A stretch of 64,000 bases of DNA from Pseudomonas chlororaphis (lineage in GTDB: Bacteria; Pseudomonadota; Gammaproteobacteria; Pseudomonadales; Pseudomonadaceae). Below the pieces are notes generated by a model. That model saw nothing but the letters and a program-made list of their open reading frames with translations, did no database searches and was not told the origin of the DNA. Below are positions 8,401 to 18,282 of this stretch, piece after piece. Numbering within the stretch: the stretch's first letter is position 1; each line of letters starts with the position of its first letter. The position numbers and the translations under genes were made by a program. The stretch covers positions 219,896 to 283,895 of the forward strand of contig NZ_MOAL01000005.1 in the NCBI RefSeq assembly GCF_003731765.1. Direction: 5' to 3'.

Positions 8401-8547
8401 GTGCGCACAGCGCTGCTGCCTTGGGTTTGACACTCAAGGGCGGGAGTTTTGTGTGGCCAATTGTTCTGTGCGCCTGGTCGTTTGGCGAGGGAGCGCTGAG
8501 GGCGGGATAGAGGATATGGATGCCGGCCAGTGAATAGCCGGCAGCAC

Positions 8548-8781
8548 TCAGCGTGGTGGTGAGCCGGGGCCTTGTTCCAGGTGGGCTTGGCTGCAATACC
8601 ACTGTTGTTGCAAGCCCAGGGCGCGATCGCGGGGCAGGTGCACGCCACAGTGGGCGCAGCGGACCATCGGCGTGGCATGGGGCTCGTTGGGTGGGTTGAC
8701 GCTGGCGCTCGGGCGTTTGAACTTGCGCCAGAGCCACACCGCCGCAGCGATCAGAATGATCCAGAACAGTAGACGAACCAT
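8548..8781 (-). CDS. PP0621-family zinc-ribbon-like membrane protein
   Basis: A 77-residue protein with an N-terminal membrane anchor (LLFWIILIAAAVWLWRKF) and a short cysteine pair domain, MVRCAHCGVHLP followed by YCSQAHLEQG, which could bind zinc. This is the pattern of the PP0621 family found near bamD in Pseudomonas. Function unknown. It lies between pilR and bamD on the same strand. The region between it and pilR (8343-8547) has no complete gene. Confidence 0.8.
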   Translation of the reverse strand: MVRLLFWIILIAAAVWLWRKFKRPSASVNPPNEPHATPMVRCAHCGVHLPRDRALGLQQQWYCSQAHLEQGPGSPPR

Positions 8782-8861
8782 GACAACCCGCTTTATGAGA
8801 AAGGATGGCGCAGTTTAGCCAAGGTCCTGACGCGCGCACAGGACAATAAAAACGCGGGCAT

Positions 8862-8892
8862 AAAAAAGGGAGACGCTAACGTCTCCCTTTTT
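8862..8892 (-). terminator. Rho-independent terminator of bamD (bidirectional shape)
   Basis: GGGAGAC at 8868-8874 pairs with GTCTCCC at 8881-8887 around a 6-base loop, flanked by A6 on the left and T5 on the right, so it can end transcripts from both strands. It lies 16 bases beyond the bamD stop. Confidence 0.85.
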
Positions 8893-8907
8893 GCCAACGC
8901 TTGGGTG

Positions 8908-9927
8908 TCAGTCGAACACACCGAAGGTCATGTAGCTGAACCACGAGCGGTCGCTGTTGTTGCCTTCGGCTTCATGCTGCTCTTCTTCTACCGCGTCGCC
9001 GTTGTTTTTAGGTTTGAGCTCGGACGGGATGGAGTCCTTGGCGTCCTGGTACTGCTTCATCACGTCCTGGTTGGCGCGGGTTTCTCCCGGCGGCAGCGGT
9101 GGACGGGATTCGATCAGGCCCAGGGTGGCCTTGCTCAGCCAGGAGCGGTTGTCGGCCTCGGCCACCGTCGGCACGAATTGACCGTCCACCAGGCTTGGGT
9201 GGTTCGGGTAGTTGAGCTTGAGGGTTTCCAGGCTGGTGGCGGCCAACTCGTCCAGATGCAGACGCTGATACGCCTCAGTCATTACCGCCAGGCCGTCACC
9301 GACCGAAGGGGTTTCCTGGAAGTTCTCTACGACATAACGACCACGGTTGGCAGCCGCTACATAGGCCTGGCGGGTCAGGTAGTAGTCAGCCACGTGGATT
9401 TCGTAGGCGGCCAGCAGGTTGCGCAGGTAAATCATGCGCTGCTTGGCATCGGGGGCGTAGCGGCTGTTCGGGTAGCGGCTGGTGAGCTGGGCGAACTCGT
9501 TGTAGGAGTCGCGGGCGGCACCGGGGTCACGCTTGGTCATGTCCAGCGGCAGGAAGCGAGCCAGCAGGCCGACGTCCTGGTCGAACGAGGTCAAGCCCTT
9601 GAGGTAGTAGGCGTAGTCGACGTTCGGGTGCTGCGGGTGCAGGCGGATAAAACGCTCGGCGGCGGACTTGGCAGCCTCAGGCTCGGCGTTCTTGTAGTTG
9701 GCGTAAATCAGTTCGAGCTGAGCCTGGTCGGCGTAGCGACCGAACGGATAGCGCGACTCCAGAGCCTTAAGCTTGGCGGTGGCGCTGGTATAGCTGTGGT
9801 TGTCCAGGTCGGTCTGCGCCTGCTGGTACAACTCGACTTCGCTCAGGTTTTCGTCAACGACTTCCTTCGATGAGCAAGCAGCGGTCAGTGCGAGGATGGC
9901 GATCAGCAGCAGGTGTTTCACTTGCAT
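8908..9927 (-). CDS. bamD: Outer membrane assembly lipoprotein BamD
   Basis: The essential lipoprotein of the BAM complex that inserts beta-barrel proteins. It has 339 residues from the ATG at 9927. The lipoprotein signal is MQVKHLLLIAILALTAAC, with the lipobox cysteine at residue 18. TPR repeats follow (ELYQQAQTDLDNHSYTSATA, RYPFGRYADQAQLELIYANY, FIRLHPQHPNVDYAYYLKG). The frame extends 28 codons further upstream, but a lipoprotein signal cannot start there. It is divergent from rluD, as in other gamma-proteobacteria. The C-terminal tail is acidic and low in complexity. Confidence 0.95.
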   Translation of the reverse strand: MQVKHLLLIAILALTAACSSKEVVDENLSEVELYQQAQTDLDNHSYTSATAKLKALESRYPFGRYADQAQLELIYANYKNAEPEAAKSAAERFIRLHPQHPNVDYAYYLKGLTSFDQDVGLLARFLPLDMTKRDPGAARDSYNEFAQLTSRYPNSRYAPDAKQRMIYLRNLLAAYEIHVADYYLTRQAYVAAANRGRYVVENFQETPSVGDGLAVMTEAYQRLHLDELAATSLETLKLNYPNHPSLVDGQFVPTVAEADNRSWLSKATLGLIESRPPLPPGETRANQDVMKQYQDAKDSIPSELKPKNNGDAVEEEQHEAEGNNSDRSWFSYMTFGVFD

Positions 9928-10077
9928 GGCGGCTTGCGTCCCTATGACGGCCGCTGTCTTGGGCGGGGCCGTCCTGTTATGATGAGCGCCCCGTTGAAAG
10001 CCTCGGGGCAAAAGACGCCGTATTTAACCACAAGCGCGCAGCCGAAACCAAAGGCTGTGCCGACGCCTAGTCTGAGC

Positions 10078-11040
10078 ATGTCCGATAAAATTGAACTTCG
10101 CGCAGAGGTGCCGTCCGAACTGGGCGGCCAACGCCTCGATCAAGTCGCCGCACAATTATTCGCTGAGCATTCGCGCTCGCGCCTTTCCGCCTGGATCAAA
10201 GACGGCCGCCTGACTGTGGACGGAGCCGTTATTCGGCCGCGTGACATTGTTCATGGCGGTGCGATTCTTGAGCTGACCGCCGAGCAGGAAGCTCAGGGCG
10301 AATGGATCGCTCAAGACATCGAGCTGGATATCGTCTATGAAGACGACGACATCCTGGTCATCAATAAACCTGCTGGCCTGGTGGTTCACCCGGCGGCCGG
10401 TCACGCTGATGGCACCTTGCTCAATGCTTTGTTGCACCACATTCCCGACATCATCAATGTGCCCCGTGCTGGCATCGTCCACCGCCTGGACAAGGACACC
10501 ACCGGTTTGATGGTGGTGGCCAAGACCATTCAGGCGCAGACCCAACTGGTGACCCAGTTGCAGAGCCGCAGTGTCAGCCGCATTTATGAATGTATCGTGA
10601 TCGGTGTCGTGACTGCCGGCGGCAAGATCAATGCGCCGATCGGTCGTCACGGCCAGCAGCGCCAGCGCATGGCGGTGATGGAAGGCGGCAAGCAGGCGGT
10701 GAGTCACTACCGTGTGCTGGAGCGTTTCCGTTCCCACACCCATGTACGGGTCAAGCTGGAAACCGGGCGTACCCACCAGATTCGTGTGCACATGGCCCAC
10801 ATCAATTACCCGCTGGTGGGCGATCCGGCCTACGGTGGTCGCTTCCGCATCCCGCCTGCGGCCAGCATGACCATGGTCGAGTCGTTGAAAAACTTCCCGC
10901 GTCAGGCGCTGCATGCGCGTTTCCTGGAACTGGATCACCCGACCACCGGTGAGCGCATGAGCTGGGAATCCCCGCTGCCGGACGATTTCGTCTGGCTGCT
11001 GTCCCTGCTCAAACAGGATCGTGAGGCGTTTATCGGATGA
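10078..11040 (+). CDS. rluD: 23S rRNA pseudouridine synthase RluD
   Basis: Makes pseudouridines in helix 69 of 23S rRNA. It has 320 residues. An N-terminal S4 RNA-binding domain (RLDQVAAQLFAEHSRSRLSAWIKDGRLTV region, about 15-75) precedes the catalytic domain with HRLDKDTTGLMVVAK, where the aspartate of RLDKDT is the nucleophile. GRTHQIRVHMA is also present. I chose the ATG at 10078, which fits the family start MSDKIELRAEVP. Its end overlaps the start of pgeF by ATGA. Confidence 0.96.
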   Translation: MSDKIELRAEVPSELGGQRLDQVAAQLFAEHSRSRLSAWIKDGRLTVDGAVIRPRDIVHGGAILELTAEQEAQGEWIAQDIELDIVYEDDDILVINKPAGLVVHPAAGHADGTLLNALLHHIPDIINVPRAGIVHRLDKDTTGLMVVAKTIQAQTQLVTQLQSRSVSRIYECIVIGVVTAGGKINAPIGRHGQQRQRMAVMEGGKQAVSHYRVLERFRSHTHVRVKLETGRTHQIRVHMAHINYPLVGDPAYGGRFRIPPAASMTMVESLKNFPRQALHARFLELDHPTTGERMSWESPLPDDFVWLLSLLKQDREAFIG

Positions 11041-11762
11041 GTGACTGGCTGATTCCTGACTGGCCCGCGCCGGCCGGGGTCAAAGCCTGTGTCACCACCC
11101 GTGGGGGCGGCGTCAGCCTGGCGCCGTTCGACAGCCTCAACCTGGGGGATCATGTCGATGATCGCCCTGACGCTGTGGCTGAAAACCGTCGCCGCGTGAC
11201 CGAACATTTCAAAATCGCGCCGGCCTGGTTGCAGCAGGTTCATGGCGTGGCTGTGGCCCATGCCGACCCTGGCGTGGTGGCCACTGCCGACGCCAGTTGG
11301 TCCGCCACACCCGGCATTGCCTGTGCGGTGATGACGGCCGATTGTTTGCCCGCCTTGTTCTGTGACCGCGCCGGTACTCGTGTTGCCGCTGCCCATGCCG
11401 GTTGGCGCGGGTTGGCAGCCGGTGTGCTGGAGGCCACCCTTGACCCGTTGGATGTGGCACCGGCCGAAGTATTGGTCTGGCTGGGGCCGGCCATTGGTCC
11501 GCAAGCTTTTGAAGTGGGGGCCGAGGTGCGGGAGGTATTTGTCTCGCAACTGGCGGCAACCGCCCAAGCCTTTGTGCCAAGCCAGAACCCCGGGCGCTTT
11601 ATGGCCGACATTTATCAGTTGGCGCGCCTGCGTCTGGCGGCCTGTGGTGTTACCGCTGTGTATGGCGGTGGTTTTTGTACGGTAACCGACCCACGTTTCT
11701 ACTCTTATCGCCGCAGTCCGCGCACTGGGCGATTTGCCTCCCTGGTTTGGCTGCAAAGCTAG
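11037..11762 (+). CDS. pgeF: Multicopper-type purine nucleosidase/laccase-domain protein (PgeF/YfiH)
   Basis: A 241-residue YfiH/YlmD-family protein. Members were called polyphenol oxidases; work on the family supports purine nucleoside phosphorylase/deaminase activity and peptidoglycan edit functions. The zinc-binding family residues are visible in QVHG, MTADCLPALF and AAHAGWRGLAAGVLE. Coupled to rluD by an overlapping stop/start. The order rluD-pgeF-clpB is conserved across the genus. Confidence 0.92.
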   Translation: MSDWLIPDWPAPAGVKACVTTRGGGVSLAPFDSLNLGDHVDDRPDAVAENRRRVTEHFKIAPAWLQQVHGVAVAHADPGVVATADASWSATPGIACAVMTADCLPALFCDRAGTRVAAAHAGWRGLAAGVLEATLDPLDVAPAEVLVWLGPAIGPQAFEVGAEVREVFVSQLAATAQAFVPSQNPGRFMADIYQLARLRLAACGVTAVYGGGFCTVTDPRFYSYRRSPRTGRFASLVWLQS

Positions 11763-11792
11763 ACTGTTCTGACGTACGTCAACCTGCTGACG

Positions 11793-11820
11793 CTTGAAAC
11801 TCCCAGAATCGACCGCATCT
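11793..11820 (+). promoter_or_regulatory. Sigma32 heat-shock promoter of clpB
   Basis: CTTGAAA at 11793-11799 and CCGCATCT at 11813-11820, spaced by 13 bases. This matches the sigma32 consensus (CTTGAAA, 11-16 bases, CCCCATNT) with one mismatch. It lies about 70 bases before the clpB ATG. Confidence 0.85.
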
Positions 11821-11892
11821 ACAGAAACATCTGGCAGGTTTCTCTATTTAGGTGTGTCCATCGCTCCGGCCTGCTCAAAAGGAAGGTGACTA

Positions 11893-14457
<2,565 letters not shown>

Positions 14458-14480
14458 CGGCTCATGTGGCTGATGTCATC

Positions 14481-14508
14481 AAGGCCTCGCATTGCGAGGC
14501 CTTTTTTT
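14481..14508 (+). terminator. Rho-independent terminator of clpB
   Basis: AAGGCCTCGC at 14481-14490 pairs perfectly with GCGAGGCCTT at 14494-14503 around a 3-base loop and is followed by a T run. It lies 23 bases after the clpB stop. Confidence 0.92.
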
Positions 14509-14641
14509 CGCCAGGCTGTTGAAGTCTAAGGAAAAGGCTTGTAAAGTGCGCCCCGCAGTCAGTCACCCACAAGGGTTTCAGCTCACTGAGCAGAAATCTG
14601 AAATAAGTTGCAAATCATTAACTTGAAAGCAATTTAGGGGG

Positions 14642-14669
14642 TTGACAGAGGTGTTCTAGGTTGTAGAAT
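14642..14669 (+). promoter_or_regulatory. Sigma70 promoter of the tRNA cluster
   Basis: TTGACA at 14642-14647 and TAGAAT at 14664-14669 with a 16-base spacer, followed by a GC-rich discriminator (AGCGCGCCTC). The short spacer and GC-rich discriminator are typical of stringently controlled stable-RNA promoters. The same hexamers and spacing recur at two of the rRNA promoters at the end of this window. Confidence 0.88.
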
Positions 14670-14753
14670 AGCGCGCCTCAGACACGCGAACGCAGCGATG
14701 CGAACGAAGTCTAAGAGCTGTAAGTTTCACCGTTGTAAATTGAAATATGTAGT

Positions 14754-14829
14754 TCCGTGATAGCTCAGTCGGTAGAGCAAATGACTGTTAATCATTGGGT
14801 CCCAGGTTCGAGTCCTGGTCACGGAGCCA
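14754..14829 (+). tRNA. tRNA-Asn (GTT)
   Basis: A 76-base cloverleaf. The acceptor stem TCCGTGA pairs with TCACGGA and the CCA is encoded. The anticodon loop CTGTTAA gives GTT at 14787-14789. The T-arm motif GGTTCGAGTCC is present. First gene of the tRNA cluster. Confidence 0.97.
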
Positions 14830-14838
14830 ATTTCAAAC

Positions 14839-14915
14839 CGGGGTATAGCGCAGTCCGGTAGCGCGCCTGCTTTGGGAGCAGGATGTCAGGAGTTCGAATC
14901 CCCTTACCCCGACCA
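14839..14915 (+). tRNA. tRNA-Pro (TGG), copy 1
   Basis: A 77-base tRNA with acceptor stem CGGGGTA/TACCCCG, encoded CCA, anticodon loop TTTGGGA (anticodon TGG) and T-arm GAGTTCGAATCC. It lies 9 bases after tRNA-Asn. An identical copy is at 15090. Confidence 0.97.
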
Positions 14916-14920
14916 TTTTT

Positions 14921-14996
14921 GGGTCGTTAGCTCAGTTGGTAGAGCAGTTGGCTTTTAACCAATTGGTCGTAGGTTCGAATCCCACACGACCCACCA
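14921..14996 (+). tRNA. tRNA-Lys (TTT)
   Basis: A 76-base tRNA with acceptor stem GGGTCGT/ACGACCC, encoded CCA and anticodon loop CTTTTAA (anticodon TTT). It lies 5 bases after tRNA-Pro copy 1, so the three are co-transcribed. Confidence 0.97.
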
Positions 14997-15058
14997 TTTT
15001 TGAGACCAGCTCGCTGGAATCAGATCTTAAGAACAGAGGCCAAAAGCGCTGTTCGAAG

Positions 15059-15087
15059 AAGGCGCCTTTTGAAGGTGCCTTTTTTTT
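15059..15087 (+). terminator. Rho-independent terminator inside the tRNA cluster
   Basis: AAGGCGCC at 15059-15066 pairs with GGTGCCTT at 15074-15081 (one G-T pair), followed by a run of T. It should end the Asn-Pro-Lys transcript. Remarkably, the second tRNA-Pro begins only about two bases after the T run. Confidence 0.85.
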
Positions 15088-15089
15088 AC

Positions 15090-15166
15090 CGGGGTATAGC
15101 GCAGTCCGGTAGCGCGCCTGCTTTGGGAGCAGGATGTCAGGAGTTCGAATCCCCTTACCCCGACCA
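15090..15166 (+). tRNA. tRNA-Pro (TGG), copy 2
   Basis: Base-for-base identical over its 77 bases to the copy at 14839. It has encoded CCA and anticodon TGG. No promoter fits between the terminator that ends at 15087 and this gene, so expression should depend on read-through or on promoter activity in the tRNA-Lys to terminator stretch. Confidence 0.96.
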
Positions 15167-15170
15167 TATT

Positions 15171-15208
15171 AAAAATCCTCGTATCGAAAGATACGGGGAT
15201 TTTTTTTG
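15171..15208 (+). terminator. Rho-independent terminator after tRNA-Pro copy 2
   Basis: AAAAATCCTCGTATC at 15171-15185 pairs with GATACGGGGATTTTT at 15190-15204 (one G-T pair) around a GAAA tetraloop, followed by T residues. It ends the tRNA cluster. Confidence 0.93.
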
Positions 15209-15249
15209 CCTCGAGTTTCCTGGTTCCAAGTCACGACACATCAATTGAT

Positions 15250-15278
15250 GTGGGTTGCGGGCCTGCCCGCTCCAGCAA
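15250..15278. repeat. REP-like element
   Basis: TGTGGGTTGCGGGCCTGCCC and the following CGCTCCAGCA contain the palindromic core GCGGGCCTGCCCGC, close to the P. fluorescens REP core. It lies between the tRNA terminator and the ndh stop. Confidence 0.5.
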
Positions 15279-15316
15279 GGTCTGCCGGAGTGGACTGGCC
15301 CGTCCTGCCTACGCCA

Positions 15317-16615
15317 TCAATGCAGCTTCAGGCGCGGGTCGGTGCCTCGGCCAATGCGGCTGCCCAACATCAGCATGGCCGTGCGGAAGGCGCCATACAG
15401 GGCCATCTGGTGCATGCGATACAGCGACACGTAGAACATCCGCGCCAGCCAGCCTTCGAGCATCACGCTGCCAGTCAGGTTACCCATCAAGTTGCCCACC
15501 GCGGAAAACCGCGACAACGAAATCAGCGAGCCGTAATCGGTGTAGCGGTACTCCGGCAGTTTCTGGCCTTCGAGCCGCAGCTTCAGCGATTTTGCCAGCA
15601 GTGATGCCTGTTGATGCGCGGCCTGGGCCCGTGGCGGTACGTTGCGGTCTGTACCGGGTTGCGGGCACGCGGCGCAATCGCCAAAGGCGAAGATGTTCTC
15701 GTCGCGGGTGGTTTGCAGGGTCGGTAGCACTTGCAGTTGGTTGATGCGGTTGGTTTCCAGGCCGTCGATGTCCTTGAGGAAGCCCGGCGCGCGGATGCCG
15801 GCTGCCCAAACCTTCAGGCTGGCAGGAATGACCTGGCCATCGGCGGTGATCAGGCTGTCGGCGGTCACTTCGCTGACAGAGGCGTTGGTCAGTACGGTGA
15901 CCCCGAGTTTCTCCAGGGTTTTATGCACCGGGCCGCCAATACGTTCCGGCAGGGCCGGGAGTACGCGTGGGCCAGCTTCGATCAGGGTGATGTGCATGTT
16001 TTCCGGCTTGATCTTGTCCAGGCCGTACGCCGCCAGTTCATGGGCCGCGTTGTGCAGTTCGGCGGCCAATTCGACGCCGGTGGCACCCGCACCGACGATG
16101 GCGACGCTGATCTGCTCCAGTTGATCGGTCTGGCCTGCATGGGCACGCAGGTAATGGTTGAGCAGCTTCTGGTGGAAGCGTTCGGCCTGCTTGCGGGTGT
16201 CGAGGAACAGGCAGTGCTGGGCAGCGCCCTGGGTGCCGAAGTCATTGGTGGTGCTGCCGACGGCGATCACCAGGCTGTCGTAGCCCAGTTCCCGGGCGGG
16301 CAGCAGCTCTACGCCGTTTTCGTCGTAGGTGGCGGCCAGCTGGATCTTCTTCTGCTCCCGGTCGAGCCCGCTCATACGGCCCAGCTGAAACTCGAAGTGG
16401 TTCCATTTGGCTTGGGCGACGTAGTTGAGTTCGTCTTCGGAGGAGTTCAGGGAGCCGGCGGCCACTTCATGCAGCAGCGGTTTCCAGATGTGCGTCAGGT
16501 TGGCATCGACCAACAGCACGCTGGCTTTACCGCGCTTGCCCAGGGTCTTGCCCAGGCGGGTCGCCAACTCCAGGCCGCCGGCGCCGCCGCCGACGATGAC
16601 AATACGATGAGTCAT
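15317..16615 (-). CDS. ndh: Type II NADH dehydrogenase
   Basis: A single-subunit, non-proton-pumping NADH:quinone oxidoreductase on the inner membrane, 432 residues from the ATG at 16615 (GAGAT upstream as ribosome-binding site). The FAD-binding motif VIVGGGAGGLELATRLG is at the N terminus and the NADH-binding motif VAIVGAGATGVELAAEL near residue 170. A third conserved block, IFAFGDCAACPQPG, binds FAD. The C terminus is amphipathic, for membrane contact. The next gene upstream is the small DUF3094 protein. Confidence 0.95.
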   Translation of the reverse strand: MTHRIVIVGGGAGGLELATRLGKTLGKRGKASVLLVDANLTHIWKPLLHEVAAGSLNSSEDELNYVAQAKWNHFEFQLGRMSGLDREQKKIQLAATYDENGVELLPARELGYDSLVIAVGSTTNDFGTQGAAQHCLFLDTRKQAERFHQKLLNHYLRAHAGQTDQLEQISVAIVGAGATGVELAAELHNAAHELAAYGLDKIKPENMHITLIEAGPRVLPALPERIGGPVHKTLEKLGVTVLTNASVSEVTADSLITADGQVIPASLKVWAAGIRAPGFLKDIDGLETNRINQLQVLPTLQTTRDENIFAFGDCAACPQPGTDRNVPPRAQAAHQQASLLAKSLKLRLEGQKLPEYRYTDYGSLISLSRFSAVGNLMGNLTGSVMLEGWLARMFYVSLYRMHQMALYGAFRTAMLMLGSRIGRGTDPRLKLH

Positions 16616-16675
16616 AGGGATATCTCGCAAGGCTAAAAGAAATCGGGGCAGTTACCCGAGCGAGCGCGAGGCAGC

Positions 16676-16849
16676 TCATAGCGTCAGGTAACTGATAAAG
16701 CGGCTCAACAGGCCCAGTGCGACAGTGACCGTCACGACCACCACCAGGAGCAGCCAGGGCCTGAAAGGCCGGCGCTCGACTTGGTGCTGGGACAGTTGCA
16801 GGTACTCTTCGACATGGCGTTGGTCGTCGGGGTTCAGGCGGCTGCTCAT
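16676..16849 (-). CDS. Small membrane protein, DUF3094-like
   Basis: A 57-residue protein that begins MSSRLNPDDQRHVEEYLQLS, followed by a basic stretch and one hydrophobic segment (PWLLLVVVVTVTVALGLLSR) near the C terminus. The N-terminal pattern and length fit the DUF3094 family that accompanies ndh in Pseudomonas; this is from memory. It lies 60 bases before ndh on the same strand and may share its transcript. Function unknown. Confidence 0.75.
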   Translation of the reverse strand: MSSRLNPDDQRHVEEYLQLSQHQVERRPFRPWLLLVVVVTVTVALGLLSRFISYLTL

Positions 16850-17074
16850 ATAAAGCCTCGTCAGGTAGACGTTGCGACATGTGGGGACGTTACAGTGCGG
16901 ATCGAACCGTCATTGAACGCAGCATAGACGCTGGCCGGAAGGGGCTGCTCGCCTGACCGGGGAATCAGGGGAATGATTGCGCTTTGTATCATTGGCGCAG
17001 CGCCTGCGCCATGCCTGTGAGCTCCCTTTTTTGCGGTTTTTGACCGCAGCTTCAGGAGAAAGGAGGGCAGGGCG

Positions 17075-17704
17075 TCAGAGGCTGATGCCGACGTCGAACA
17101 GGATGCTGCGTCCCAGGTTGCTGCGCAGGAAGTCCGGGGCATCGGGATGGGCGAATAACACCCGGGCGAAGGTTGGCCCCACCAGGGACAGCGAACGCCA
17201 GCCCTGGCGCAGGTATTCGGTGGGCGGCGGGAAGTGGCTGTTGAGGTCCAGGGCTTCACGCTTCAGGCTGGCGAAGGCAATGATGTCCAGCTCGCCCAGG
17301 TCCATGCCGCGTTCTTTGTAGTTGTGGGCTTTCTTGCGCAGGGTCGGGGCCAGGCGTAACAGCAACTCGTTGGCGGGAATGCGCTTGGGTTTGACTTCGC
17401 GACGCACCAGTTGGCTGAGGGAAAAGGCACTGCGTCGGCGTTGCAGCTCGTCGCGCCACTCGTCGTTCAGGCGTCGGCCTTCATCGAGGACGAAAAAGAC
17501 TTCGAAGCTGGCATCGCGAAACAGCACGTCGGGCGGCTCCTGGCCGGCCGGGGTGAACTCGTCATTGCGGTAGGGAATGTTCAGGCCTTGCAACAGGCGC
17601 TGGCAGACCCAACGCTCACGCTCCCATTTGCGGGCATTGGACAGGAACGCGTTGGCTTGTTCGGCCTGAATGGTGAGCAGGCGCAAATAATCTGATTCAT
17701 CCAT
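17075..17704 (-). CDS. DUF1780-family protein
   Basis: A 209-residue cytoplasmic protein beginning MDESDYLRLLTIQAEQANAF. It has the DUF1780 pattern (ERERWVCQRLLQGLNIPYRN, then PPDVLFRDASFEVFFVLDEGRR). The FEVFFVLDEGRR core resembles restriction-endonuclease-like folds, but I cannot show an active site. Function unknown. About 225 bases without a gene separate it from the DUF3094 gene. Confidence 0.85.
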   Translation of the reverse strand: MDESDYLRLLTIQAEQANAFLSNARKWERERWVCQRLLQGLNIPYRNDEFTPAGQEPPDVLFRDASFEVFFVLDEGRRLNDEWRDELQRRRSAFSLSQLVRREVKPKRIPANELLLRLAPTLRKKAHNYKERGMDLGELDIIAFASLKREALDLNSHFPPPTEYLRQGWRSLSLVGPTFARVLFAHPDAPDFLRSNLGRSILFDVGISL

Positions 17705-17811
17705 GAGGCAAGCTTAGCGCCCAAATGCCGATTGCTGAAAGAACCGCACGCAGTCGGCCACACAGCGGCGGTGTAGACTGCTGGCCGGTACCCATGAGCG
17801 ATGAGGAGTTG

Positions 17812-18282
17812 ATGGTGAGATTTTTCGCAATCCTATGGTTGAGTCTGCTGCCCCTGTGGGCCCAGGCCCTTGAAGTCGGTGAGCGGCTGGCGCCGTGGAC
17901 CTTACTCGATCAGTTCGATCAGGCCTACAGCCTCGATAACCAGACGCAAATCCTCTTGGTGGCCCGCAGCATGGATGGCGCCAAGCTGGTGAACGCAGCA
18001 CTGGCGGATCGTCCCAAGGGGTATCTGGAGGCACGCCACGCAGTGTTCGTCGCGGATATCCAGCGCATGCCGGCACTGATCGCCAAGATGTTCGCAGTGC
18101 CCGCCATGCGTGACTATGCCTACCGCGTGTTACTCGACCGTGACGGACGTGTGGCGCCGGGTTACCCGGGGGCGGCAGACAAGGTGTTGTGGCTGCAACT
18201 GAACAATGGCCACCTGCAAGCGCAGCATGAGTACGCGACAGCGGCCGATCTGCGGGCAGCCCTGGATCAGCTCAAGCCATGA
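17812..18282 (+). CDS. Predicted periplasmic protein, thioredoxin-like fold possible
   Basis: About 156 residues from the ATG at 17812; a GTG at 17815 has better spacing to the AGGAG at 17804-17808. The N terminus is a signal peptide (FFAILWLSLLPLWAQA, cleavage after AQA). The mature part (GERLAPWTLLDQFDQAYSL, ILLVARSMDGAK, LDRDGRVAPGYPG) has the spacing of a thioredoxin/peroxiredoxin-like fold but lacks a CXXC motif. Homologues in Pseudomonas carry the name FAD/FMN-containing dehydrogenase, for which I see no support. The stop overlaps the next gene by ATGA. Confidence 0.75.
   Translation: MVRFFAILWLSLLPLWAQALEVGERLAPWTLLDQFDQAYSLDNQTQILLVARSMDGAKLVNAALADRPKGYLEARHAVFVADIQRMPALIAKMFAVPAMRDYAYRVLLDRDGRVAPGYPGAADKVLWLQLNNGHLQAQHEYATAADLRAALDQLKP

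Noticed and set aside
14754..15208. tRNA cluster as an integration site for a genomic island
   Set aside because: No integrase, no attachment-site repeat beyond the duplicated tRNA-Pro, and ordinary core genes on both sides.
15000..15248. An 82-codon frame across tRNA-Pro copy 2 and its terminators
   Set aside because: It spans a tRNA gene and two terminators, so it is not coding.
16861..17259. A 132-codon frame on the minus strand next to ndh
   Set aside because: Most of it overlaps the DUF1780 gene in another frame; the free part has no ribosome-binding site or motif.
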